DNA of 11,224 bases from Verrucomicrobiota bacterium. GTDB lineage: Bacteria; Verrucomicrobiota; Verrucomicrobiia; Chthoniobacterales; UBA10450. Under the pieces are notes generated by a model, which did no database searches, was not told where the DNA came from, and saw nothing but the letters and a program-made list of their open reading frames with translations. This document shows positions 1 to 5,326 of this stretch, piece after piece (positions within the stretch are counted from its first letter, which is position 1; each line of letters begins with the position of its first letter). Position numbers and translations under genes: made by a program. The stretch covers positions 1 to 11,224 of the forward strand of contig QHOF01000076.1 in NCBI GenBank assembly GCA_003219335.1, given 5' to 3'.

Positions 1-1
1 T

Positions 2-274
2 GCCACCAACACCACGCTCGAGCATTCATCGATTCCGCCTTCCCGCGATCAAGCCGGCGGGTTAAGCGGGGCTCCGTTGCGGGAAAAATCGACGGCACTG
101 GTCCGCGAGATTGTGAGAAAATCCAAAATTCCCGTAATCGCCGCGGGCGGCATTTCCGATGCGCAATCCGCGCGCGAGAAGTTCGAGGCAGGCGCGCAGC
201 TACTGCAGATTTACACGGGCTACATTTATCGCGGCCCGGGACTTGTTCGCGAAATCATGGACATTGTTTCGTAA
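2..274 (+). CDS. pyrD: Dihydroorotate dehydrogenase (quinone), class 2, C-terminal part
   Basis: The frame is open from the window edge to TAA at 272-274, giving the last 90 residues of a protein whose start lies outside. It opens with ATNTT, followed by AGGLSGAPL, IPVIAAGGI and AGAQLLQIYTGYIYRGPGLV. These are the conserved C-terminal FMN-binding motifs of class 2 (PyrD, membrane-associated, quinone-dependent) dihydroorotate dehydrogenases. The family oxidises dihydroorotate to orotate in pyrimidine synthesis and passes electrons to the quinone pool. The G-G-I and Y-T/S-G phosphate-binding elements are intact, so the visible part looks functional. The N-terminal half and the catalytic serine region cannot be seen. 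The next gene begins 41 bases downstream on the same strand, so co-transcription is possible but not shown. Confidence 0.93.
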   Translation, partial: ATNTTLEHSSIPPSRDQAGGLSGAPLREKSTALVREIVRKSKIPVIAAGGISDAQSAREKFEAGAQLLQIYTGYIYRGPGLVREIMDIVS

Positions 275-315
275 GATCGGCAATCGCCCGCCGGTCGCGC
301 TCGTGTGGTTTTGAA

Positions 316-1014
316 ATGAAGCTTTCTCGTAAAATCCGCAAGCTCGCGCAGCCGGTCACCTACCGGCGTGCGTGGCGTAGAACACAGCGGGCCATCTTTC
401 CGCTGCCCCTGCAGCCGCTGTTCGCGAGTGTTGATCAGCAACGATTACGCGAGATACAGCAACGTTATGCCAGCTCGCCCGTGGAATATGCGAAATACGC
501 AAACGTCGAGCGCTGGTTACCAATGAATCGTGAACGCGTGCAAGATTTAAAGCTCCATCGCTCGGCGCCAAAACGCGTGCTCGATCTCGGCTGCGGAGGC
601 GGGTTCTTCTTGTTCATCCTGAAAAGGTTTGGTCATTCCGTTCTTGGCCTGGATGTGGATCAGTTTCCTCTGTTCACCGAGCTCCTTGATCTTTTCGATG
701 TTCGGCGCGTTGTTTGGAGGATCAAAGCGTTCGAGCCGCTGCCCGATCTCGGTCAAAAGTTCGACTGGATCACCGCGTTCTCGATCAATTTTAATCTCCA
801 CTATCCCGGGGAACGACTCTGGGGGCCGGCGGAATGGGATTCGTTCCTACGTGATTTGCAGCGCCATCTCGCTCCGGGTGGAAGGATATTTTTCGCGCTC
901 AATCCGACATTCGGGCGCGATTATTATACACCCGAGCTGCGCGACTTTTTTCTAAGCCGGGGCGCAAGCGTCGAGCGCGAACGAATCTTTTTCGGGAAGG
1001 GATTACGCTTCTAA
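316..1014 (+). CDS. Class I SAM-dependent methyltransferase
   Basis: A 232-residue protein. Residues 88-96 (VLDLGCGGG) form motif I of Rossmann-fold methyltransferases and bind S-adenosylmethionine. GLDVD (111-115) is the acidic end of strand 2 that contacts the ribose. FDWITAFSINFNLHY (149-163) fits the motif IV region, and LAPGGRIFFALNP (185-197) is the typical post-motif strand with its PGG turn. The N-terminal 85 residues are basic and are not a signal peptide, so the protein is probably cytoplasmic. The motifs do not identify the substrate; UbiE/SmtA-type small-molecule methylation is only one possibility. The ATG at 316 is the first in-frame start after the pyrD stop; no strong Shine-Dalgarno sequence is visible. 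A repeat hairpin (1041-1060) follows and probably separates it from the convergent operon. Confidence 0.85.
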   Translation: MKLSRKIRKLAQPVTYRRAWRRTQRAIFPLPLQPLFASVDQQRLREIQQRYASSPVEYAKYANVERWLPMNRERVQDLKLHRSAPKRVLDLGCGGGFFLFILKRFGHSVLGLDVDQFPLFTELLDLFDVRRVVWRIKAFEPLPDLGQKFDWITAFSINFNLHYPGERLWGPAEWDSFLRDLQRHLAPGGRIFFALNPTFGRDYYTPELRDFFLSRGASVERERIFFGKGLRF

Positions 1015-1040
1015 CGTCGCGTCGCGCTGGGAACGGGGAA

Positions 1041-1066
1041 CGCCTCGACACCGCGAGGCGGCTACA
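1041..1066 (-). repeat. TGTAG-type hairpin repeat between convergent genes
   Basis: Perfect 7-bp arms CGCCTCG (1041-1047) and CGAGGCG (1054-1060) enclose a 6-base loop. Read on the minus strand, the hairpin is preceded by TTGTAGC, the flank shared by several other hairpins in this window. It lies between the methyltransferase stop and the end of the minus-strand sensor gene, so it may also serve as a bidirectional terminator. No T-run follows the stem. Confidence 0.6.
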
Positions 1067-1097
1067 ACAACGGTGCCGCACGTAACAATTAAAGCTG

Positions 1098-1529
1098 CTA
1101 TGGAGTCGGTGACGGCTCCGGAGTCGATTCCGGCGTGAATTCGCGCGGAAAGCGACGGTGGCGCCAGCGGCGGTGGCGTTCTTCGATTTGCTGAAGTTTT
1201 TGGCGCTGCTCCTCTGTGAGATTGAGAGCCATTTGCCGGTGTGCCTCGGCCATTGTCTCATGCACGCGCCGGGCCGTATCTTGCCGAATATTTCTGAGTT
1301 GCAGGGCTGTGTTATCGATGATTGGCGAAATCTTGGCGACTTGCTCCGACGTCAGGTTGAGCTCGGCGCGGAGCCTCTCCTTCATGCGCGTGCCGATCTG
1401 TTCGGGCCGATGAAACTCAAAGAAAAGATGCCGGGCATACAATCCTCCAAGGAACGCGCCACTGATTCCCCCGGCGACAAACACCAGGATGAATCCCGCA
1501 ATGAGTTTCCATTGCAACGCGCGGTTCAT
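1098..1529 (-). CDS. Membrane-anchored periplasmic Spy/CnrX-like sensor
   Basis: A 143-residue protein. Residues 8-30 form one hydrophobic, glycine-rich segment that probably anchors the protein with its C-terminal domain in the periplasm. The soluble part is helical and carries the two LTxxQ signatures of the Spy/CpxP/CnrX group (LTSEQ at 59-63, LTEEQ at 104-108), about 45 residues apart. It is rich in His, Met and Arg (for example H34, H40, H90, H97, M93, M100, H119, H123), which could bind metal. It ends in a Pro/Ser/Thr/Glu tail. The ATG overlaps the stop of the upstream anti-sigma-like gene (ATGA at 1526-1529), so the two are translationally coupled. In Cupriavidus CnrYXH, the similar CnrX senses metal and signals to the anti-sigma factor. 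That role here is inferred from size, fold signature and operon position. A Spy-like chaperone role is the alternative. Confidence 0.75.
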   Translation of the reverse strand: MNRALQWKLIAGFILVFVAGGISGAFLGGLYARHLFFEFHRPEQIGTRMKERLRAELNLTSEQVAKISPIIDNTALQLRNIRQDTARRVHETMAEAHRQMALNLTEEQRQKLQQIEERHRRWRHRRFPREFTPESTPEPSPTP

Positions 1530-1825
1530 TTCAAAAACTCATCCTGAATCGCCGAATCCGCGATGGCGAATTCGTTCGTAAAAGATTCGCCGATTTCGCG
1601 GTTCTGATTTGCTTCGCGAAGCGCGGCAATGGTTGATATGACAATGACGGCCGCCGACAACACTGCCACGCGCCGGAGCAACTGTATCACGCCGTTCCCC
1701 TTCGACGCAGCCGCGTGCCAGAGCGCCACCACGCGGGTATCGAATCCAAACGGCATCGAGACCGGCTCCTCTTCGCGCACCTGCGCGGCGGCTCGCAGCA
1801 ATCGATCGATTTTGTGGTCCTTCAT
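1526..1825 (-). CDS. Small single-pass anti-sigma-factor-like protein
   Basis: A 99-residue protein with a charged N-terminal half (1-48), one predicted transmembrane helix (about 53-69, AVLSAAVIVISTIAALR) and a short 30-residue acidic tail. With the N-terminus in the cytoplasm, residues 1-48 (including MPFGFDTRVVALW, 24-36) would be the sigma-binding part. The size and layout match short anti-sigma factors such as CnrY rather than the zinc-binding ZAS type, and no HxxxCxxC motif is present. Its ATG overlaps the sigma gene stop (ATGA, 1822-1825) and its own stop overlaps the next start (ATGA, 1526-1529). This gives the order sigma, anti-sigma, periplasmic sensor. Function is assigned from topology and gene context; sequence similarity alone would not be decisive. 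Confidence 0.72.
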   Translation of the reverse strand: MKDHKIDRLLRAAAQVREEEPVSMPFGFDTRVVALWHAAASKGNGVIQLLRRVAVLSAAVIVISTIAALREANQNREIGESFTNEFAIADSAIQDEFLK

Positions 1826-2397
1826 GGTTTTTCCTCGGTTCTGGCTAACTGAGCTTTCATTTTCTGCCGGGCTCGGAACGCGCGCACCTTAATCAGCGCC
1901 GCGCTCCAGCCGGTGATCTTGCGGATTTCGTCCACGCTTCGTCCCTGTAAATATAGCAAATCGATTGCGAGTCGCTCGACCGGTTTCAGCGCGGCCAAAA
2001 GATGCTCTACCAACTGGCGCGAGGCGAAGCGTTGGTCCGGCGCCAGCTCCTCGCTGGAAGTCGCGAGATTTTCAATCACCGCTTGTTCCTCCGCGCTCAA
2101 ATCGGCGTGGCGCACTTCCGGTCGCACTTTCTCCGACTCGATTTGGTTCAGGCAAGTATTGACCGCGATACGCGAGACCCAGTGCTCCAGCGGCACGTTC
2201 CCGGAGAACTGCGATAATTTTTGGAACACTTTAATGAAAATCATTTGGCAAAGGTCCTCCTCCGGCGTTCGACGCGGCCGATGCGCGCGGACGATTTTGG
2301 CCACCAGCGGAAAGAGCTTTCGCACCAGCGCGCGAGCGGCCTCATCGTCATTTTGAAGCGCAGCTTTAACCAGCGCGCTTGCGTCAGAATCATCCAT
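1822..2397 (-). CDS. RNA polymerase sigma factor, ECF (sigma-70 family)
   Basis: A 191-residue protein of normal ECF length. Region 2 spans about residues 22-95: LFPLVAKIVRAHR, then PEEDLCQMIFIKVFQKL (45-61; core-binding and -10 recognition part) and HWVSRIAVNTCLNQI (72-86). Region 4 spans about 128-185: LAALKPVERLAIDLLYLQGRSVDEI followed by the helix-turn-helix ITGWSAALIKVRAFRARQKM (161-180), which would contact the -35 element. The linker (95-127) is acidic. The gene starts an operon with an anti-sigma-like protein and a periplasmic sensor, joined by ATGA overlaps. About 31 bases upstream of its ATG is TGTAACC-N15-CGGTCAT (minus strand, 2456-2428). The same element faces the divergent Spy-like gene, so this sigma factor probably drives both transcripts, including its own. 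Confidence 0.93.
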   Translation of the reverse strand: MDDSDASALVKAALQNDDEAARALVRKLFPLVAKIVRAHRPRRTPEEDLCQMIFIKVFQKLSQFSGNVPLEHWVSRIAVNTCLNQIESEKVRPEVRHADLSAEEQAVIENLATSSEELAPDQRFASRQLVEHLLAALKPVERLAIDLLYLQGRSVDEIRKITGWSAALIKVRAFRARQKMKAQLARTEEKP

Positions 2398-2427
2398 GTG
2401 ATCGAGAGCGCATCCACACCATTACCA

Positions 2428-2456
2428 ATGACCGGCAACAGCGCGTTGCGGTTACA
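2428..2456 (-). promoter_or_regulatory. Putative ECF-type promoter of the sigma operon
   Basis: On the minus strand, TGTAACC (2456-2450) and CGGTCAT (2434-2428) are separated by exactly 15 bases. The AAC core of the first box and the GTC core of the second fit the general form of ECF -35 and -10 elements. The -10-like box ends 30 bases before the ATG of the sigma gene, leaving a short leader. The same two heptamers with the same spacing face the opposite gene at 2532-2560. The 15-base spacer is itself an inverted repeat (GCAAC/GTTGC). Confidence 0.75.
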
Positions 2457-2472
2457 AGTTTAGCAAGGAGCA

Positions 2473-2489
2473 GCGGTTTTCGAAACCGC
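2473..2489. repeat. Hairpin between the two divergent promoters
   Basis: Arms GCGGTTT (2473-2479) and AAACCGC (2483-2489) are perfect complements around a 3-base loop. The structure lies between the two divergent promoter-like elements. It may be an inserted intergenic repeat, or a transcription barrier between the two promoters. Confidence 0.45.
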
Positions 2490-2531
2490 CGTCGCGAATA
2501 TGGAAGCAGGTTTCTTGACGGAAAGAAAATC

Positions 2532-2560
2532 TGTAACCGACGTTGCGTGCGTCCGGTCAT
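2532..2560 (+). promoter_or_regulatory. Putative ECF-type promoter of the Spy-like gene
   Basis: TGTAACC (2532-2538) and CGGTCAT (2554-2560) are separated by 15 bases, identical in both boxes and in spacing to the element that faces the sigma operon. It lies 56 bases upstream of the ATG at 2617. It also rules out the earlier in-frame ATG at 2500, which would lie upstream of the promoter. Recognition by the adjacent ECF sigma factor is inferred. Confidence 0.75.
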
Positions 2561-2616
2561 CATCTTTGAAAAGCGCAAAAAGCGCACAGCAAAAACAACA
2601 AAGGAAAAAACAAAAT

Positions 2617-2997
2617 ATGAAACGAAATCTATTAGCACTTCTGGCCGCCAGTGCGATCGCGCTTGGCGGTTTTGTCGCGTTGCAAGCTCAACCCGGCCCC
2701 GGCGGCCATGGTCCCTGGCACGGCCACGAGTTTGGTCTCGAGGGGATCACCGAGAAATTGAACCTGACTTCTGATCAACAGACCAAGGTTCAGCCAATTC
2801 TCGATGCGGCTAAGCCGCAAATCCGCGCCATCCATCAGGAGGCGATGCAGAAAATGAAAGCTGTAATGGACAACACGCTGTCCCAAATCCGGCCGCTGCT
2901 CACGGCTGATCAGCAGAAGAAGCTTGATGCCATCCAAAAAGCGCATCAGGACGTGATGAACGCACATAGAGAACTGCACGACGCGACACAGGAATAA
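2617..2997 (+). CDS. Secreted Spy/CpxP-like periplasmic protein
   Basis: A 126-residue protein with a clear signal peptide (MKRN followed by a hydrophobic core at 5-22 and an AQA-type cleavage site near 24-25). A Gly/His/Pro stretch (GPGGHGPWHGHEFG, 27-40) follows, then a helical domain with the two LTxxQ motifs of the Spy/CpxP family (LTSDQ at 50-54, LTADQ at 95-99). Family members are periplasmic ATP-independent chaperones or stress and metal sensors. The histidine cluster just after cleavage could bind metal. The start at 2617 is preferred because it begins the signal peptide, has AAGGAAA about 10 bases upstream and lies downstream of the ECF-like promoter at 2532-2560. The gene is divergent from the sigma/anti-sigma/sensor operon and probably responds to it. 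A terminator-like hairpin follows. Confidence 0.82.
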   Translation: MKRNLLALLAASAIALGGFVALQAQPGPGGHGPWHGHEFGLEGITEKLNLTSDQQTKVQPILDAAKPQIRAIHQEAMQKMKAVMDNTLSQIRPLLTADQQKKLDAIQKAHQDVMNAHRELHDATQE

Positions 2998-3025
2998 CTC
3001 ATTCTTCGGAGCAATAAGGGGGAGC

Positions 3026-3057
3026 GGCGGCGGTCTGTAACGGATCGCCGCCACATT
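3026..3057 (+). terminator. Probable rho-independent terminator of the Spy-like gene
   Basis: Arms GGCGGCGGTC (3026-3035) and GATCGCCGCC (3043-3052) form a 10-bp stem with one G-U pair and a 7-base loop, followed by ACATTTTC. It starts 28 bases after the stop codon. The T-run is short, so strength is uncertain. Confidence 0.55.
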
Positions 3058-3132
3058 TTCGTGGGGCAGGCAATCCTGTCCGGTGGCCGCGGCGACACGG
3101 ATTCGCTATGGCGAGCCTATGAATGTTTGTCC

Positions 3133-3154
3133 GCGCAGACACGATTGTCTGCGC
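3133..3154. repeat. Intergenic hairpin repeat
   Basis: Arms GCGCAGACA (3133-3141) and TGTCTGCGC (3146-3154) are perfect 9-bp complements with a 4-base loop. The hairpin lies just beyond the end of the minus-strand small membrane protein gene and could act as its terminator. Just before it, 3063-3079 holds a weaker stem (GGGCAGG/CCTGTCC, one G-U pair). Confidence 0.55.
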
Positions 3155-3164
3155 CACGCTTCCC

Positions 3165-3374
3165 TCAGCCTTGCTTTTTTCTCAAGGAAAACAGAAAGGC
3201 GATCACGCCCACGCCAGCCAGAACCGCGGCGACGGTGAAACCCGTGGATGAGATTTCGACACGGGAATGATAATTTTCTTTCAATCGCGCAGCAAGCCCG
3301 ATCAGGAAAAACAAAAATCCCAGGCAAATCAGAATCAGCCCGATTGCTTTTTGGTCATCGGAAGAAATTTTCAT
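3165..3374 (-). CDS. Small two-helix membrane protein of unknown function
   Basis: A 69-residue protein with two hydrophobic helices (about 10-28, AIGLILICLGFLFFLIGLA, and about 44-63, FTVAAVLAGVGVIAFLFSL) and a basic C-terminus (RKKQG). The N-terminus (MKISSDDQ) and C-terminus are hydrophilic, so both ends probably face the cytoplasm. I do not recognise the family. The ATG at 3374 is chosen; a TTG at 3422 would add 16 residues of low-complexity basic sequence that overlaps the upstream spacer. No convincing ribosome binding site is visible. The gene lies between the terminator of the Spy-like gene and the divergent gamma-glutamyltranspeptidase gene. The two clean membrane helices support a real gene, but there is no homology evidence. 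Confidence 0.5.
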   Translation of the reverse strand: MKISSDDQKAIGLILICLGFLFFLIGLAARLKENYHSRVEISSTGFTVAAVLAGVGVIAFLFSLRKKQG

Positions 3375-3477
3375 TCGTCGTGAGCGGCCTGCAACAGTAT
3401 GCGCAGCGCTTTGGCCAGCCAATCAAATATAATCGGGAGACTAAACTTCAAGTGCACACTTCAAAGGGAAGGCGTTA

Positions 3478-4527
3478 ATGTCGCTGGTGCGCTGGGTTAA
3501 GTCACTAAGTTTTGGGCTGCTTGCTCTGTTCATAATTGGTCTCCCACTCGATGCGCAGATCGATCGCGTTACGGGAAAGAATTTCGCAACCCGATCGGAA
3601 GTGCTGGCGCGACATGGAATGGTTTGCACTAGCGTCCCGGCGGCGACCCAGGTCGGCATCGATATTCTAAAGCGCGGCGGCAGCGCCGTGGATGCGGCGA
3701 TTGCTGCAAACGCGACGCTCGGTTTAATGGAGCCGGTCTCCAACGGGATCGGTGGCGATCTCTTCGCCATCGTCTATAGCGCGAAAGACAAGAAACTTTA
3801 CGGAATCAACGGCAGCGGACGTTCGCCACTGGGATTGAGTTACGAGCAAATGAAAGCGGAGCTCGAGAAGTCACAAAAGCCACCCTCACCTCAATCCTCT
3901 CCCTGGCCAGGGAGAGGAGGACGCGAAGCGCCTGGTGAGGGTCGAGCGTTAAAGATCCCGCCGACGGGCATGTTGCCAATCAGCGTGCCCGGTTGCGTTG
4001 ATGCGTGGGCGGAGCTGCACAAAAAATTCGGGAAACTGAACCTGAGCGATGATCTTGCGCCGGCGATTCGATATGCAGAGGAGGGTTTTCCGGTCACGGA
4101 ATTGATTGCTTTTTACTGGGGGTTTGGTCCACGCCTTTACAAAGGATTGCCCGGCGCATTTCTGGAAACCTACACGCTCGACGGCAAAGGCCGTACTCCT
4201 GCGAAAGGCGATATTTTCAAGAATCTGGCGCTCGCGAAAACGCTTCGGCTGATCGGTGAAAAAGGTCGCGACGCTTTTTACAAAGGCGAAATCGCGGACA
4301 AGATCGACGCTTTCATGCGCGCCAACGGCGGTTTTCTGCGGAAAGCCGACTTCGAGAAGCACAGCTCGACATGGGTCGAGCCGGTCTCGACGAATTATCG
4401 CGGTTACGATGTGTTCGAGCTTCCGCCCAATGGCCAGGGCATCGCGACGTTGCAAATCTTGAACATTCTCGAAGGATTCGATCTGCGCGCGATGGGGCGC
4501 AATTCGCCCGAAGCATTGCACGCATGA
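3478..4527 (+). CDS. ggt: Gamma-glutamyltranspeptidase, N-terminal fragment (frameshifted)
   Basis: The first 349 residues of a gamma-glutamyltranspeptidase-like hydrolase (Ntn fold), which in the family cleaves gamma-glutamyl amides such as glutathione outside the cytoplasm. An N-terminal hydrophobic segment (9-22) and DAQ suggest export. Family motifs seen are GGSAVDAAIAANATLGLMEP (about 67-86), NGIGGDLFAIVY (89-100), INGSGRSP (110-117; the Arg is the usual substrate carboxylate contact), PGCVDAW (172-178) and FELPPNGQGIATLQ (317-330). GGGAAGG just upstream of ATG 3478 is a good ribosome binding site. The frame ends at TGA 4525-4527 after SPEALHA, where homologues continue LHxMIEAKKL. That continuation is present one frame over, starting at 4524. 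Residues 132-159 are an extra segment encoded largely by a palindromic repeat (3882-3942). Whether this is a pseudogene, a split gene or a sequence error cannot be settled here. Confidence 0.8.
   Translation: MSLVRWVKSLSFGLLALFIIGLPLDAQIDRVTGKNFATRSEVLARHGMVCTSVPAATQVGIDILKRGGSAVDAAIAANATLGLMEPVSNGIGGDLFAIVYSAKDKKLYGINGSGRSPLGLSYEQMKAELEKSQKPPSPQSSPWPGRGGREAPGEGRALKIPPTGMLPISVPGCVDAWAELHKKFGKLNLSDDLAPAIRYAEEGFPVTELIAFYWGFGPRLYKGLPGAFLETYTLDGKGRTPAKGDIFKNLALAKTLRLIGEKGRDAFYKGEIADKIDAFMRANGGFLRKADFEKHSSTWVEPVSTNYRGYDVFELPPNGQGIATLQILNILEGFDLRAMGRNSPEALHA
3882..3942. repeat. Nested palindromic repeat inserted in frame inside ggt
   Basis: The outer arms ACCCTCACC (3882-3890) and GGTGAGGGT (3934-3942) are perfect complements. 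Inside lies a perfect 22-bp palindrome with half-sites CCTCTCCCTGG (3896-3906) and CCAGGGAGAGG (3907-3917). The unit resembles the widespread CCCTCACC...GGTGAGGG bacterial intergenic palindromes (from memory). It is read through in the gene as Pro/Gly/Ser/Arg-rich residues that are absent from the usual family pattern at this point. Confidence 0.8.
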
Positions 4528-5291
4528 TCGAGGCGAAGAAGCTGGTGTGGGCTGATCGCGCGAAATTTTATGCCGATCCAGCGTTCGCAAAAATTCCGCT
4601 CGCTGGTCTTCTTTCGAAAAAATATGCAGAGGAGCGCCGCAAACTGATTGATCCGAATCGCGCGGCCAAACAGGTTGAGGCCGGCAATCCTGCGCTTGAT
4701 CACGGCGACACGATTTACCTGTGCACTGCCGATGATGAAGGCAACATGGTGTCGCTGATTCAAAGCAATTACCGCGGAATGGGCAGCGGCATCGTGGTGC
4801 CCGGACTCGGGTTCATGTTTCAGGATCGCGGCGAACTTTTTTCCATGGACCCGGAGCACGCGAACGTTTACGCGCGGGGCAAACGCCCGTTTCACACCAT
4901 CATACCGGGGTTTGTCATGAAAGATGTCAAGCCATGGGAAGCCTTTGGCGTTATGGGCGGCGACATGCAACCGCAAGGTCACGTCCAGGTGCTCACGAAC
5001 CAGATCGATTTCGGTTTGAACGTGCAGGAAGCCGGCGACGCGTCGCGCTGGCACCACGAGGGCGATAACGAACCGACTGGCGAAACAATGGAGAACGGCG
5101 GCTACGTTGAAGTTGAGAGCGGCATTCCGTACGAGACAGTGCGCGAACTGCGCAAGAAAGGTCACGACATGCGTTTCGACGTTGGCGGCTACGGCGGTTA
5201 TCAAGCCATTAAAGTCGAAATGCACAACGGCCAGCGGGTTTACGTCGGCGCCAGTGAATCACGCAAGGACGGAATGGCGGCGGGCTACTGA
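4524..5291 (+). CDS. ggt: Gamma-glutamyltranspeptidase, C-terminal fragment with catalytic Thr
   Basis: 255 residues from an ATG at 4524 that overlaps the TGA of the N-terminal part (ATGA at 4524-4527). The segment continues the family sequence directly (MIEAKKLVWADRAKFYADP). The autoprocessing and nucleophile threonine is the T of HGDTIYL, codon 4710-4712, aligned with the first T of the TTHYSVVD motif of E. coli Ggt. MVSLIQSNYRGMGSGIVVPG, FHTIIPGFV and GVMGGDMQPQGHVQVL follow and are characteristic of the small subunit. All small-subunit residues I would expect are present, so decay is recent or absent. Restoring one base before 4524 would give one protein of about 604 residues with the Thr near position 412. 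The split lies about 62 residues upstream of the normal self-cleavage site, so it does not mimic the mature subunits. Confidence 0.78.
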   Translation: MIEAKKLVWADRAKFYADPAFAKIPLAGLLSKKYAEERRKLIDPNRAAKQVEAGNPALDHGDTIYLCTADDEGNMVSLIQSNYRGMGSGIVVPGLGFMFQDRGELFSMDPEHANVYARGKRPFHTIIPGFVMKDVKPWEAFGVMGGDMQPQGHVQVLTNQIDFGLNVQEAGDASRWHHEGDNEPTGETMENGGYVEVESGIPYETVRELRKKGHDMRFDVGGYGGYQAIKVEMHNGQRVYVGASESRKDGMAAGY

Positions 5292-5296
5292 TCCGA

Positions 5297-5315
5297 GGCG
5301 TCTGACACAGACGCC
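5297..5315. terminator. Hairpin between convergent genes, TGTAG-type
   Basis: Perfect 8-bp arms GGCGTCTG (5297-5304) and CAGACGCC (5308-5315) enclose a 3-base loop. On the minus strand the hairpin is preceded by ATTGTAGG, the same flank as other hairpins here. It begins 6 bases after the ggt stop and 12 bases before the end of the convergent coiled-coil gene, so it can act for both strands. Confidence 0.55.
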
Positions 5316-5326
5316 CTACAATAGTC

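Noticed and set aside
2515..2537. Possible sigma-70 -35 box TTGACG at 2515-2520
   Set aside because: No acceptable -10 hexamer lies 16-18 bases downstream. The ECF-like pair explains the region better.
2500..2616. Earlier in-frame ATG for the Spy-like gene
   Set aside because: It lies upstream of the ECF-like promoter and would bury the signal peptide. The ATG at 2617 has a better ribosome binding site.
3061..3270. Plus-strand open frame after the Spy-like gene
   Set aside because: It crosses intergenic hairpins and is antisense to the small membrane protein, with no signal or domain.
4404..5225. Long minus-strand open frame opposite ggt
   Set aside because: It is antisense to well-conserved ggt motifs, has a composition typical of a GC-rich shadow frame and shows no recognisable domain.
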